64,000 nt of DNA from Desulfocicer vacuolatum DSM 3385 (GTDB lineage: Bacteria; Desulfobacterota; Desulfobacteria; Desulfobacterales; Desulfobacteraceae): assembly GCF_900176365.1 (NCBI RefSeq), contig NZ_FWXY01000001.1:124001-188000 (forward strand), read 5' to 3'. Below the pieces are notes generated by a model. The model made no database searches. It saw nothing but the letters and a program-made list of their open reading frames with translations, and was not told the DNA's origin. This document shows, piece by piece, positions 44,179 through 54,453 of this stretch. A program made the position numbers and the translations under genes. Each line of letters begins with the position of its first letter. Within the stretch, counting starts at the first letter, position 1.

Positions 44179-45933
44179 ATGACCCCCATCATCAAAAAAA
44201 GTACGCCCATGCTCCCACGCACCAGGTACTATATTATGATTCTTTACACACTGATGGGCATGATCATCCTATGCAGTTTATCCTTTATACAGAAATTCAG
44301 TGCAGGATTTAATCCCTATATACTGAAGGGATATGTCATCCCCCTGATATTCGGAGGCGGATCAGGGTTAACCATTGGCATATACATTTCCAGACACAAA
44401 GCTGTGGAAGCGATCTTAAGGGAAAGTGAGAGCCGTTTCAGAACCATTGCCGACTATACCCATGACTGGGAATACTGGCTGAAACCAGACGGCAGTTTTG
44501 AGTATATTTCACCCTCCTGTGAACGGATCACCGGATACAGGCCCCAGGCATTTTTTAAACGGCCTGAGCTGTTCACGGAAATCGTTCATCCCAAGGATCT
44601 TCCAAACTTCAAGCAACATCTTCAAACAGAAAAAGATATAAATGAACCGGTGCCCATTCATTTTCGCATCATCACCCAGGGCGGAAAACAAAGATGGATC
44701 AGCCACTCATGTCGATCCGTGTACAATGAAAATGGAAAATATCTTGGCCAGCGGGGCAGTAACCGGGACGTCACAGAATCAAAAAAATTACAAATAAAAC
44801 AATTCAAACAACAACGGATGGAATCCATTGCAACCCTTGCCGGGGGTGTGGCCCATCAGTTCAACAATGCCCTTGCCGTCATCACCGGCAACATGGATCT
44901 GATGCAGGAAGACATTTCTCCCAATGATGCTGTGGAACATTATACCCATGAGATAAAAGAAGCCACAGACCGAATGACCCGCCTGACAGCTCAATTGCTG
45001 GCCTATGCCAGGGGAGGGAAATACCGGGTCCAGGATATTGAGTTAAATGGTTTTATCACAGAAACGGTTCCCATTATCCGACATAAACTTTCCGAAAATT
45101 TAGAAATTCATACCCCGCCACAAAGTGGCGATCTGACAATCCACGGAGATCCCATTCAGTTGCAGATGGTTTTATCCGCAGTGCTGACCAATGCCCATGA
45201 AGCCATGGACGGCCACGGAAAAATTTACATTGCATGCGAAAAAATAAACGCAGGCACAAAAGATAAGGCACTGCCCGTGGAATTATCTCCGGGGGAATAT
45301 GTCTGTCTCAGCATTGCAGATAATGGAAAGGGGATGGATGAAGAAACCCGGGAACGGATATTTGAGCCCTTTTTCACCACCCGCTTTGAAGGGAGGGGAC
45401 TTGGAATGGCCGCTGCCTTTGGTATCATAACCAACCACAACGGCACCATTAAGGTGGCATCCCAAAAAAACAAAGGAAGCACTGTTTCCATATTTATCCC
45501 CCTTGTCCCCCATGAAGCTGAGTCTACCCCACCAAACGCTGCATCAAAACCAACTGAGATTGCCCCCCACCACACCATTTTAATCATTGAGGATGAAGAA
45601 AGCGTCATGATCGTATGCCGACAAATGCTCCAACGCATGGGATATCATATACTGGAAGCAGACACCGGAGAAAAAGCGCTGGCCCTGGCCGGTGATGCCG
45701 ATAACAAGATGGATCTTGCGTTGCTGGATGTAATGATACCCGATATCCAGGGAGATCTGCTGTACCCGCGCCTGAAAAAACTGCGTCCGGAGTTAAAGGT
45801 TCTTGTCACCAGCGGTTACTCCCTGGACAGTCCTGCCCGGGACATCATTCGGGCCGGGGCTGAAGCCTTTCTCCAGAAACCATTCACAACCGCCGCATTG
45901 GCCCATAAAATTAAAATCTGTCTGGATCAATGA
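44179..45933 (+). CDS. PAS hybrid histidine kinase
   Basis: 584 aa, GGGAGGG before the ATG. Two N-terminal membrane helices (about 18-38 and 48-66) with a very short outer loop, PAS domain (about 78-195; DWEYWLKPDGSFEYISPSCERITGY), H-box GGVAHQFNNAL near residue 224, HATPase domain (ADNGKGMDEETRERIFEPFFTT, GRGLGMAAAFG) and a receiver domain (about 467-584; IIEDEES, LLDVMIPD, TSGYS, QKPF). The H-box has HQ instead of the usual HD/HE after the phospho-His, a conservative change. It would sense an internal or membrane signal through PAS. Confidence 0.9.
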   Translation: MTPIIKKSTPMLPRTRYYIMILYTLMGMIILCSLSFIQKFSAGFNPYILKGYVIPLIFGGGSGLTIGIYISRHKAVEAILRESESRFRTIADYTHDWEYWLKPDGSFEYISPSCERITGYRPQAFFKRPELFTEIVHPKDLPNFKQHLQTEKDINEPVPIHFRIITQGGKQRWISHSCRSVYNENGKYLGQRGSNRDVTESKKLQIKQFKQQRMESIATLAGGVAHQFNNALAVITGNMDLMQEDISPNDAVEHYTHEIKEATDRMTRLTAQLLAYARGGKYRVQDIELNGFITETVPIIRHKLSENLEIHTPPQSGDLTIHGDPIQLQMVLSAVLTNAHEAMDGHGKIYIACEKINAGTKDKALPVELSPGEYVCLSIADNGKGMDEETRERIFEPFFTTRFEGRGLGMAAAFGIITNHNGTIKVASQKNKGSTVSIFIPLVPHEAESTPPNAASKPTEIAPHHTILIIEDEESVMIVCRQMLQRMGYHILEADTGEKALALAGDADNKMDLALLDVMIPDIQGDLLYPRLKKLRPELKVLVTSGYSLDSPARDIIRAGAEAFLQKPFTTAALAHKIKICLDQ

Positions 45934-46081
45934 GCGTGGAACAAGCCGGAACGAAAATATTGCAGGGAAAACTAAAAAGTGTTTTAATGTGACATGGGTT
46001 CAATCGTACTGTTCTTTGTTTTCCATGAAAAAAAAATCGGTGAATTCATCAATCCCATTGCTAGCTGACAGGAGACTTTTA

Positions 46082-48724
46082 TTGGCAACGACCAGACTGC
46101 AAAGATATTGGTTCTTAAAAATCCACCTCCTTTTCATGACCCTTTTTTTATTTTTTTTTTGTTCCATGGCCGGGGCCGCAGAAAAAGTATCCATACAGCT
46201 GGCCTGGAATCACCAGTTTCAATTTGCCGGTTACTACGCGGCCCTGCACAGGGGATATTACAGCAAGGAGGGTCTTGATGTCACCATCATCGAAGGGGGA
46301 ACAAACACATTTGCCAGGGAAGCTGTGGCCGGTCACCGGGCCCAATATGGTGTGGCAGGAGCAGAACTGATGCTCCACCGCATTGACGGTGATCCTTTTG
46401 TTGTACTGGCTCCCATATTTCAGCACTCTGCCACCATCCTTCTGGCCAGACGGGATTCGGGCATATCCACCATCCATGATCTCATGGGCAAGCGGGTGAT
46501 GTTATTGCCGGGGAAAAAAGATGCCGACATTCTGGTGGCTTTTTTAAACGAAGGTATCCCCATAAGTGCCATTGAGCGCATGGATCAGACCTACAATCTC
46601 AATGACCTCATCCAAGGACGCACCCATGCGGTGAGCGCTTACACCACCAATGAACCCTGGCAGTTACTGCAAAACAACATAGAACCTGTCATCATTTCTC
46701 CCCGGACCTATGGCATTGATTTTTACAGCGATTGCCTGTTCACCACCCACAATGAAATCAAGCATCATCCCCGTCAGGTGAAGGCATTTCTGGAAGCCTC
46801 CCTCAAGGGATGGGCCTATGCCATGGATCATCCTGAAGAGATCATTGATCTGCTCATATCACACTACCATGTTAAAAAAAGCCGGGGTCATCTCCGGTAT
46901 GAAGCCCAGGCCATCCGAAAAATAATGCGTCCTGATTTAATTCAAATCGGGCACATGAATCCCGGCAGATGGCGTCACATTGCAAAAACATACCGGAAAC
47001 TGGGGCTTCTCACCGGGGAATTCCCCTTTGATGACTTTCTATACGACCCCAACCACACAACAGATGCGACCCGACTCAAACGCATTGCCGCCGTTGCTGT
47101 GGGCATCTGCATGGTATTTATCGTGGTCATCTTAACGCTATACTTTTTTAATAGAAAGCTGGCAAACGAGATAAGAGAACGTAAAAAGGTGGAAAAAAAC
47201 CTCCGGGAAAGGGAACAGCTTTTAAATGAGATGGGAAGCCTTGCCAGGATCGGCGGCTGGGTACACGATCTGGTGGAAAACCGTGCCACCTGGACCAAGG
47301 AAATCTATAAAATCATTGAAATAGATGATTCCACCGTTCCCCCGGGCCCTAATGAACACCTGAACTACTATCCCCCCCGGGACAGGGAAATGCTTGCCAG
47401 AGCCTATGATCTTTCCATGGAAACCGGTGAAAAATTTGATATTAAGTTACAATGTCACACGGCCAGTGACCGCCTGCTCTGGGTCCATGCTGTGGGGCGA
47501 CCCGAGTATGCAAATGGGGAATGCATCAAAATGAAGGGAATCTTCCAGGACATCACAAAACAAAAAGAAATCGAAACTCAGCTCCTCCAGGCCCAGAAAA
47601 TGGAAGCTGTGGGAAGGCTGGCCGGTGGTGTGGCCCATGATTTTAACAACATGCTGAGCATCATTCTTGGCAATGCGGAAATTCTTCTGGAAGATATGCC
47701 CCCCACCGATCCACTCACAGACAATGTCAAAGAAATTCATAAAGCAACAAAACGATCTGCCAATCTCACCCGACAATTGCTGGCCTTTGCAAGAAAGCAG
47801 GCCATTGCGCCCCGGATATTGGACATCAACCAGGTACTGGAAGAAATGCTCAAAATGCTCCAGCGACTTATCGGTGAAGACATTGAACTGTCCTGGATAC
47901 CCGGACAAGGGATATGGCCGGTGCGCATGGACCCTTCCCAGGTGGATCAACTGCTGGCCAATCTGTGCCTCAATGCAAGGGACGCCATTGAAGACATCGG
48001 AAGGGTCACCATAGAAACGGATAATGTGGTGTTCAATGCCGATTACTGCCGGGACCACATGGGGTTTCACCCCGGTGAATTTGTCATGATCGTGGTCAGT
48101 GACAATGGTGCAGGCATGGACAAAGAAACCCGGGAAAATCTTTTTGAACCATTCTTTACCACAAAAAGCATTGGCCGGGGAAGCGGGCTGGGACTGGCAA
48201 CTGTGTTCGGTATTGTCAAGCAGAACAAGGGGTTTATAAATGTTTACAGCGAACCCGGCAAAGGTTCAACATTTAAACTGTACCTGCCTGCATCCGGGAA
48301 AAGCATGCCACCTGAACCCCCAAAAAATATGCCCTTCTCCCCCCAGAGCGGTGATGAAACCGTGCTGCTGGTGGAGGATGAGCCACCCATTCTTAAAATA
48401 GCACAAAAGATACTTGAACAGCTGGGGTACACAGTGCTGGCCACCCATAGCCCTGATGAGGCCCTTAAAATGGCCGGAATGTGGGGAAAAAATACCATCC
48501 ACCTGCTCATCACCGATGTGATCATGCCCGGCATGAATGGCCGGGAGCTGTCTGAAAGGCTGTGCCGTCTTCACCCTGACATGAAATGTATTTTCATGTC
48601 AGGCTATACGGCCAATGTTATTGCCCGCCACGGGGTCCTGGACAAAGGCGTACATTTTATTAATAAGCCCTTTTCCAGGCAGGATTTGGCCCAAAGCGTC
48701 CGGGAAGCCCTGGGTCACAGCTAA
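46082..48724 (+). CDS. Fusion of NMT1/THI5-like binding domain to a PAS hybrid histidine kinase
   Basis: 880 aa from the TTG at 46082, chosen because CAGGAGA lies 8 bases before it and a good signal peptide follows ([21 protein letters not shown]). The ATG at 46025 is an alternative, without a ribosome site. Residues about 38-300 are an NMT1/ThiY-like substrate-binding fold ([22 protein letters not shown]), as found for thiamine-pyrimidine, nitrate or sulfonate binding proteins. A membrane helix (about 337-360), PAS (about 385-500), H-box [11 protein letters not shown] near residue 515, HATPase and receiver (about 759-878) follow. The binding domain presumably replaces a separate periplasmic sensor. 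It could detect a pyrimidine- or taurine-like ligand; that is inference. Confidence 0.9.
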   Translation: MATTRLQRYWFLKIHLLFMTLFLFFFCSMAGAAEKVSIQLAWNHQFQFAGYYAALHRGYYSKEGLDVTIIEGGTNTFAREAVAGHRAQYGVAGAELMLHRIDGDPFVVLAPIFQHSATILLARRDSGISTIHDLMGKRVMLLPGKKDADILVAFLNEGIPISAIERMDQTYNLNDLIQGRTHAVSAYTTNEPWQLLQNNIEPVIISPRTYGIDFYSDCLFTTHNEIKHHPRQVKAFLEASLKGWAYAMDHPEEIIDLLISHYHVKKSRGHLRYEAQAIRKIMRPDLIQIGHMNPGRWRHIAKTYRKLGLLTGEFPFDDFLYDPNHTTDATRLKRIAAVAVGICMVFIVVILTLYFFNRKLANEIRERKKVEKNLREREQLLNEMGSLARIGGWVHDLVENRATWTKEIYKIIEIDDSTVPPGPNEHLNYYPPRDREMLARAYDLSMETGEKFDIKLQCHTASDRLLWVHAVGRPEYANGECIKMKGIFQDITKQKEIETQLLQAQKMEAVGRLAGGVAHDFNNMLSIILGNAEILLEDMPPTDPLTDNVKEIHKATKRSANLTRQLLAFARKQAIAPRILDINQVLEEMLKMLQRLIGEDIELSWIPGQGIWPVRMDPSQVDQLLANLCLNARDAIEDIGRVTIETDNVVFNADYCRDHMGFHPGEFVMIVVSDNGAGMDKETRENLFEPFFTTKSIGRGSGLGLATVFGIVKQNKGFINVYSEPGKGSTFKLYLPASGKSMPPEPPKNMPFSPQSGDETVLLVEDEPPILKIAQKILEQLGYTVLATHSPDEALKMAGMWGKNTIHLLITDVIMPGMNGRELSERLCRLHPDMKCIFMSGYTANVIARHGVLDKGVHFINKPFSRQDLAQSVREALGHS

Positions 48725-48750
48725 GGAATGAGTCCGAAATAACTTTGCCA

Positions 48751-48790
48751 TTTAGGGGCGGGGACAGATTTAAAAATCTCTGCCCCTAAA
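48751..48790. repeat. 40-bp palindrome between kinase and sigma-54 regulator
   Basis: TTTAGGGGC...ACAGATTT and AAATCT...GCCCCTAAA form a hairpin. It looks like the GGGGACAGATTT palindromes common beside REP-type transposases, or it may serve as a terminator without a T-run. Confidence 0.6.
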
Positions 48791-48861
48791 AGCACACAAA
48801 CGGGCAACCCGGTTACAAACCATTTCCAATGCGGATGTTCAAGAAACAAAGGAGCTTTTCC

Positions 48862-50274
48862 ATGAAAACCCATAAGATGTGGGACATTCATTTTTTCAAT
48901 CAAATCCTTGACACCATGGCTGACGGTTTGTTCACTCTGGACAGCCACGGACAGATCACTTCATGGAATCGTGCCATGGAAGATCTCACCGGGTATACGG
49001 CAAAGGAGGCCTTGGGCAAAGGCTGTAATCTGCTCCAGTGCAATCGATGTTTTGGCAAAGACTGTCCTTCTGACATGAAAAAATGCGGTGTACTCAAACA
49101 CGGCACTTCAGAATCCAAAGAGTGTCATGTAAGGCACCGGGACGGCTATGATGTGCCTGTGATCAAAAGCGCCCGGGCAGTGAGGGATGAAAATGACACC
49201 CTTCTCGGCATTGTGGAAACCCTGACCAACCTCACAGAACTCAACCGCATGAAAAAAAAAGCCCAGGACGCAGAGCGGCGGCTGGGGGAAATCCATGCAC
49301 TGGGAAACATCATCGGCAAAAGCCGGGGCATGCAGGACGTTTTCTATGCCATTACAGCGGCGGCGGACAGCCGTGCCACCGTACTGATCCAGGGAGAAAG
49401 CGGCACCGGCAAAGAACTGGTGGCCGGTGCCATCCATTACAACGGTCAACTGTCCCAGGGGCCTTTTATTCCGGTGAACTGTGCGGCCCTGTCTGAAACC
49501 CTCTTGGAAAGCGAATTGTTTGGACACATTAAAGGAGCCTTTACCGGGGCCCATCGGGATCGAAAAGGACGGTTTGAAGAGGCCCACGGGGGCACCATTT
49601 TTCTGGATGAAATCGGAGAGCTTTCACCATACATGCAGGTTAAATTGCTCCGGGTGCTCCAGGAAAGGGAAATCCAGCGGGTGGGGGAATCCCGTAAAAT
49701 AAAAATCAATATCCGAATATTGGCAGCCACCCACAAGGATCTCTACCGCCTCACCCGGGAGGGGCAGTTCAGGGAAGATCTTTATTACCGACTCAAGGTT
49801 TTTCCCATCCATATCCCACCGCTTAAATCCCGGCGGGAGGACATTCCCCTGCTGGTGAGAAAATTCATTGATAAAAACAATGATCGGGAATCAAAAAAAA
49901 TCAAGGATATCAGTCGCAACGCCATGGCAAAGCTCATGGAATATCCCTGGCCCGGCAATGTGCGCGAACTTGAAAATGCCATAGAACACGCCTTTGTCCT
50001 GTGCCCGTCACAGCAAATTCAAACCCGGGATCTTCCCATTGAAGTCAGAGAAAAAAAAGAATGCCTTGAAATCCCCCCATCCGGGTCTGAATCGCCCATG
50101 CCTGCCACTGCCATGGGGGCTCAACCCAAACTGAACCGGGAAAATCTGATAACGCTTCTCCATGAATGCGGCTGGAACAAGGCCGAAGTGGGACGACGCA
50201 TGGGTAAAAGCCGAACTTCCGTGTGGAAATACATGAAAAAATGGCATATCCCCCTGCAGCCGGAAACCAAATAA
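48862..50274 (+). CDS. Sigma-54-dependent activator with Cys-rich PAS domain
   Basis: 470 aa from the ATG at 48862 (AAAGGAG 7 bases upstream; a longer ATG start at 48829 lacks a site). PAS at about 8-130 contains the insertion GCNLLQCNRCFGKDCPSDM followed by KKCG (five Cys within about 25 residues, near residues 52-78). AAA+ domain: Walker A GESGTGKE near residue 178, GAFTGA near residue 224, FLDEIGEL, and PWPGNVRELENAIEHA. A Fis-type HTH closes the protein (WNKAEVGRRMGKSRTSVWKYMKK). It is probably the output regulator of the kinase block, or it senses redox/metal state through the cysteines. Confidence 0.92.
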   Translation: MKTHKMWDIHFFNQILDTMADGLFTLDSHGQITSWNRAMEDLTGYTAKEALGKGCNLLQCNRCFGKDCPSDMKKCGVLKHGTSESKECHVRHRDGYDVPVIKSARAVRDENDTLLGIVETLTNLTELNRMKKKAQDAERRLGEIHALGNIIGKSRGMQDVFYAITAAADSRATVLIQGESGTGKELVAGAIHYNGQLSQGPFIPVNCAALSETLLESELFGHIKGAFTGAHRDRKGRFEEAHGGTIFLDEIGELSPYMQVKLLRVLQEREIQRVGESRKIKINIRILAATHKDLYRLTREGQFREDLYYRLKVFPIHIPPLKSRREDIPLLVRKFIDKNNDRESKKIKDISRNAMAKLMEYPWPGNVRELENAIEHAFVLCPSQQIQTRDLPIEVREKKECLEIPPSGSESPMPATAMGAQPKLNRENLITLLHECGWNKAEVGRRMGKSRTSVWKYMKKWHIPLQPETK

Positions 50275-50283
50275 CTCCATACT

Positions 50284-50345
50284 CCCGGTGAACACAACGA
50301 ATATATGAAAATGACATCATATCTCACCCTGCGGGGTATGACACG
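50284..50345 (+). repeat. Spacer-type repeat fragment, copy N
   Basis: CCCGGTGAACACAACGAATATATG matches the CGGACACAACGAATATA module of the composite repeats. A degraded ATGACATCATATC...GGGGTATGACAC hairpin follows. It sits between convergent genes. Confidence 0.5.
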
Positions 50346-50359
50346 AAAGCAAACCATTG

Positions 50360-53300
50360 CTACTTCATGTGCTTGTGTTTGTTAAAAAAATCCTTCATCA
50401 GACTTTCATGGGTATCTTCTGCTTGAATCTGTTCCAGCAGGCGCTGTATCATACGGGCATGGATCTTGGCAATTTCAAAGGAGATCTGGGGGTACTCCAT
50501 GAGCATCTCCTCAAATTCCTGCTTATGAATCTCCAGGAGCCGTGTGGATTCCTTTGCCCGACAGGTGAGCAAACGTTTGCTGTCCACCAGAAAGGCACTC
50601 ATGCCAAAGCTGTCCCCCGGGTTAAACGTACCCACACCCACGTTGTTTCTGGATGCTGACACAGCCCCTTCCACGCAGATATACATGGTATCTGCAAACT
50701 CCTTTTCCTGGAAAAGAATTTCTTTGGGAGCAAAGGCCACTTCCTGGGCAATATCACTGATGGCAGCCAGTTCATTGATGGCCAGATTTTTAAAAATATC
50801 CACTTTCTGGATATAAACAATTTTTTCCTGGAAACTTAAGCTGTTTTCCATCACCACCTCCGTTGAGCTGAAATCTTCCAACCTGTCTGCATTGGCATTT
50901 CCTTGAAATAATTGCCCTGTGCACAGCGTTTTTGTTGTTTTAATGTCACCATCCAGCACATCCTGCGGTAATGTTTCCAATACCCCCCGGGCCAGACGTA
51001 CTGTCAACCGGCTATCACTTTGCAACAAAAATTCAAGGGCCTTTACCGGCTCAAATAAGCGCTCCGCTCCCCCCGGTTGCCTGTATAAACTTTTTAGAAT
51101 ATCCTCTGGCGCTGTCCCATCCAGAAAAGGCATGATTTGCCGGACCAACCGCGGATGCATGGTGCTTTCCAGGGCCTCCAGTGCATTGGATCGCCTGCGA
51201 TGATCCCGGGAAAAAAGACTTCTTAAAATAAGCCGCACCTGCCCTGAATCATCATTAATGGAAGCCACCCGAAGCCCGGCCTGGATATGAACGTGTCTGA
51301 TTTCAGAAAGGTGACGGATCAGCAATCGGCAGGACAGATTCCGGGGTAATTTTTCCAAAGCCCGGGAAACGGCAAGGCAGATGCATGCCTTACGAATCTC
51401 TCCTTCAAAAAAGGCAAACATGTCAGGATCTTTGATGTCAAGGGCTTTAAGAATTTCAAAAATGCCCTCCCGCATTTTCCGGGAAGCCGGATACAAAAAT
51501 TCAAACAGCAGCCGTCCATTGCAATGGGGACAAATTTTGATCTTTTCAATGGCAAGGGTGCGGATCTTGTCGGAACGATCCCCCACAAGGGCAAGAACCC
51601 GGCGCCGCAGCCCATCGTCATCATTTATTTCCAACGCTTCCAGGGCTGCCATGCGCACCTCAACCCGGGAATGGTTTAAAAACAAAGCCACCCGATGTGT
51701 GACACCGTCCGGATCAAGCTTTTTTAAGGCACGAATCAGGGCCGGCAGCAGCCGCTCATGGGAAGCCCCCCGGTTCAACAGCTGATTCAACAAAGAAACA
51801 TACACAGTCTCCCCTGATTCTGCCACGGCAATGATGGCGGCATGGACATGATCCAGGTTGGCGCCGCGCATCCACTGCCCCATGAGCTCCCGCCGGTGTT
51901 CAGACATTTCCATGAGCAGACAGGCAGCGGAGTGGGCCCTTATTTCCGGAGAAACACAGGTTTGTACCCCCCGGGATCGACATTGCTGTTCCAATGCCTG
52001 ATAAAATTTTCTACAGGCCTTTGTGTTGCGGGGTTGGGCCACCCGAATCATGGCAAGGGTCAATGGCTCATCTGCCACATTGATCATTTTTTTCAATATC
52101 CTGAAAAAACGATCACCACATTGGCCTGAAATCAGCGGCAACAGCTTAATCACAGTGGCACTGTCCTGATATTTCAAATTGTTTAAAATATGATTATCAA
52201 GATTTTCCATGCCCAGGTATTTCAGCAGACGGGCATGGAAAAAAGCGTCGATGCCCCTGCTGGATTTAAAATTATCCAGCAATTTATCCTGTATTTGCCT
52301 GTCGTGGAACAATTTTTTGATCACATGGGCTTCGGTGGACCTTAAATCCAGAAAATTAGCCCCAAGTAACCGGATAATCAAGGCGGCATATTTAAACTTT
52401 AAAAAAATCACCGTGCCAATCCAGCCAACCACAAAGGGAAGGGCCACAATGGAGAGATAATGGGGTGGCAGCACAGTGGTGGTCAGCAATATCAGGCAGG
52501 AGCCGGTGATCAATCCGGCCCGGGCCACCACGCCCCTTAAAAAGGGACGCATTCTGGAGCGATATTCATCCGGGAAAATGCCAATGAGCATATTGTTCAC
52601 CGGCTGGTTAAAGGTGGTACGAATCACATTGGTGGAAAATCGGGCATACATGGCGGAAAAAATATCAAACCGAAACAAAAACCCCAGAAAAACCAACAGA
52701 TAATTCATTGGATGGAACAGCAATGCCATGGGAATACCCCACCTGCCGTAAAATCGACCGGAAAAAAAAAGAAGCAATATGGAAACCACATTCATGGCCC
52801 CCCGAAAGGTGCCAAAAAAGACAATCATGGCATTTTCACCGCCAAAACGGTGATCCACCGCCACATTGAACTGATAGTTCATGATGGGCAGCACCACATT
52901 GGCAAAAAAAGTAAGTCCCACCATCACCGGAACAAGAGTGGATTTTTTCATCAAGGGGCCCATGCCCACAATGCGCTTTAAAAAGGTGCTTTCTTCTTTT
53001 GTGGCGACCTTTGGCTTTTTCGGCACCACCTGCAAAGGAAATCGGTTCCCCAGATACCGGGTCATCACGGCAGCAGAGATTAACACCGCTCCATACATCA
53101 GCAGCAAATGGTTAATGGCAACAACCTGTGAAACACCAACAGTTAAAAGGTTTCCCCCCATATCCCCCAGGACACCGCCAATGGTAATCAAAGGAAACAA
53201 TCGCTTGGACTGATGAAAATTAAACAGTTCATTGCCAAGGTTCCAGAAAAAAACACTGAGCAGGGTCTCAAACTGCACTTTCATCACAAACAATATGGGA

Positions 53301-53629
53301 TATAAAAATCGGCCTTCCATAAACATCAGCACCCAAATAAAAAACGCCATGGTGCCACAGCTGAAAAGCAAAAAAGAGAGACGACGGTAGGCAGAAAGAT
53401 GGGGTTTAATGCTGGATAATTTTTCCAGGAAAAACAGTGTGATCATGGGATTGACAATATAAAGCACCGGCAACCAGGAAACCCCGAAACGCTTTAAAAA
53501 AGCGGTTTCAGCAAAATTATTAAAAATCAGCCCGGCGCATCGGATTAAAAAGATCAAGGCCACGGATCCCAAAAACAGGCCCATCTCCCGGGGACGAATT
53601 TTCATCCATTTTTGCATATAATTTATCAT
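50360..53629 (-). CDS. Nucleotide-carrier-like membrane protein fused to HEAT repeats and a cyclic-nucleotide-binding domain
   Basis: 1089 aa. Residues about 15-430 hold 10-12 membrane helices with the look of the ATP/ADP carrier (NTT/Npt)-MFS group (LKRFGVSWLPVLYIVNPMIT, NELFNFHQSKRLFPLITIGG). Residues about 430-900 are alpha-helical HEAT/armadillo-like repeats (VEVRMAALEALEIND, RRRSNALEALE). Residues about 930-1060 are a CRP-type cNMP-binding domain (FAPKEILFQEKEFADTMYIC, FNPGDSFGMSAFL). There is no DNA-binding HTH. It may be a transporter gated by a cyclic nucleotide, or a receptor built on a carrier scaffold; neither is demonstrated. The start has no strong ribosome site. Inner membrane. 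Confidence 0.85.
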   Translation of the reverse strand: MINYMQKWMKIRPREMGLFLGSVALIFLIRCAGLIFNNFAETAFLKRFGVSWLPVLYIVNPMITLFFLEKLSSIKPHLSAYRRLSFLLFSCGTMAFFIWVLMFMEGRFLYPILFVMKVQFETLLSVFFWNLGNELFNFHQSKRLFPLITIGGVLGDMGGNLLTVGVSQVVAINHLLLMYGAVLISAAVMTRYLGNRFPLQVVPKKPKVATKEESTFLKRIVGMGPLMKKSTLVPVMVGLTFFANVVLPIMNYQFNVAVDHRFGGENAMIVFFGTFRGAMNVVSILLLFFSGRFYGRWGIPMALLFHPMNYLLVFLGFLFRFDIFSAMYARFSTNVIRTTFNQPVNNMLIGIFPDEYRSRMRPFLRGVVARAGLITGSCLILLTTTVLPPHYLSIVALPFVVGWIGTVIFLKFKYAALIIRLLGANFLDLRSTEAHVIKKLFHDRQIQDKLLDNFKSSRGIDAFFHARLLKYLGMENLDNHILNNLKYQDSATVIKLLPLISGQCGDRFFRILKKMINVADEPLTLAMIRVAQPRNTKACRKFYQALEQQCRSRGVQTCVSPEIRAHSAACLLMEMSEHRRELMGQWMRGANLDHVHAAIIAVAESGETVYVSLLNQLLNRGASHERLLPALIRALKKLDPDGVTHRVALFLNHSRVEVRMAALEALEINDDDGLRRRVLALVGDRSDKIRTLAIEKIKICPHCNGRLLFEFLYPASRKMREGIFEILKALDIKDPDMFAFFEGEIRKACICLAVSRALEKLPRNLSCRLLIRHLSEIRHVHIQAGLRVASINDDSGQVRLILRSLFSRDHRRRSNALEALESTMHPRLVRQIMPFLDGTAPEDILKSLYRQPGGAERLFEPVKALEFLLQSDSRLTVRLARGVLETLPQDVLDGDIKTTKTLCTGQLFQGNANADRLEDFSSTEVVMENSLSFQEKIVYIQKVDIFKNLAINELAAISDIAQEVAFAPKEILFQEKEFADTMYICVEGAVSASRNNVGVGTFNPGDSFGMSAFLVDSKRLLTCRAKESTRLLEIHKQEFEEMLMEYPQISFEIAKIHARMIQRLLEQIQAEDTHESLMKDFFNKHKHMK

Positions 53630-53812
53630 AATTGTTCTTAAAAGCCTTGTATTTGGGAATTAACAGCAACATCAATAAATTATCAAAAACTTAATTTTGA
53701 AATTCAGTATCAATACGCACAAAACATACAAAATACAAGCAAAGAAGCCAAGACAATGTAAAACTTTCATTGAAACTTACAAAAAATGTTCAGCAAAAAA
53801 CGTTCCATTTTT

Positions 53813-54155
53813 TTCATAACTGCCACGGGCAAACCGTATTTTGATCCGTTTCTGCCCACAACAAAGCTTGAATTACGCCTCTGATTTGAGGAGAATTTCA
53901 TATAACGGACATTTCCCGGCGGACACAACAAATATAGGGCCGTAGACGCGGAGCCAAATGGTATTATACCGCCGCCCCGACGGGCAATGGTCCCGGACCG
54001 GAACTGTAGACAGCTCAATTGTCCGGTTCCTATTACCCATCGGGGGGGCGGCTCTGCTGAGGTTGCCTTGGAGGCTGCCTTTTCATATAAACCCACATGT
54101 CTTGGCGGACACAACGAATATTGAAATATGGTATCATGCCCGCCCCCGGGGATAA
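53813..54155 (+). repeat. Composite repeat, copy J (type 1, spacer, type 2, truncated second copy)
   Basis: Type 1 at about 53817-53905; spacer GGCGGACACAACAAATATAGG and CGTAGACGCGGAGCC; type 2 hairpin at 53971-54052; a second spacer (GGCGGACACAACGAATATTG) and a truncated TGGTATCATGCCCGCC hairpin ending near 54155. Confidence 0.88.
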
Positions 54156-54173
54156 TAGTAGCGTCACACCAAC

Positions 54174-54213
54174 CGTTACCGCTACCGTTACATCAACGTT
54201 AAAATTACGTTAC
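54174..54213 (+). promoter_or_regulatory. Phased CGTTAC direct repeats, candidate enhancer site
   Basis: CGTTAC at 54174, CGTTAC at 54186, CGTTAA at 54197 and CGTTAC at 54208: four copies spaced 12, 11 and 11 bases, about one helical turn. They lie about 150-190 bases before the sigma-54 promoter, the usual distance for activator binding. Confidence 0.5.
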
Positions 54214-54363
54214 ATCACCTCTTTGAGTCCGTCCATTTTCATCAAAAAAAATATCCATGAAAATAAAAGAAACTCCTGAAACACCCTGCCGGCAAAGATT
54301 TCAAATGATTCTTCGCCACACATGGACACCAAAATCTCAAAAAAATCAAGACAAAAAAAAACT

Positions 54364-54378
54364 GGGCACACCCTTTGC
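54364..54378 (+). promoter_or_regulatory. Sigma-54 (-24/-12) promoter of the porin-like gene
   Basis: GGGCAC-ACCCT-TTGC: GG and GC are exactly 10 bases apart and TTGC is perfect; only the first T of the TGGCAC consensus is replaced. The predicted start near 54390 leaves a leader of about 65 bases before the ATG. Confidence 0.7.
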
Positions 54379-54453
54379 TATTTATACATTTCACAGGGCG
54401 GTATCTCATTTTTCTGCCGCCAACACTTCAATTTTTTATTCAGGAGATAAAAG

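Noticed and set aside
45803-46081. 93-codon upstream extension of the binding-protein kinase
   Set aside because: It lies inside the preceding kinase gene, lacks a ribosome site, and would bury the signal peptide.
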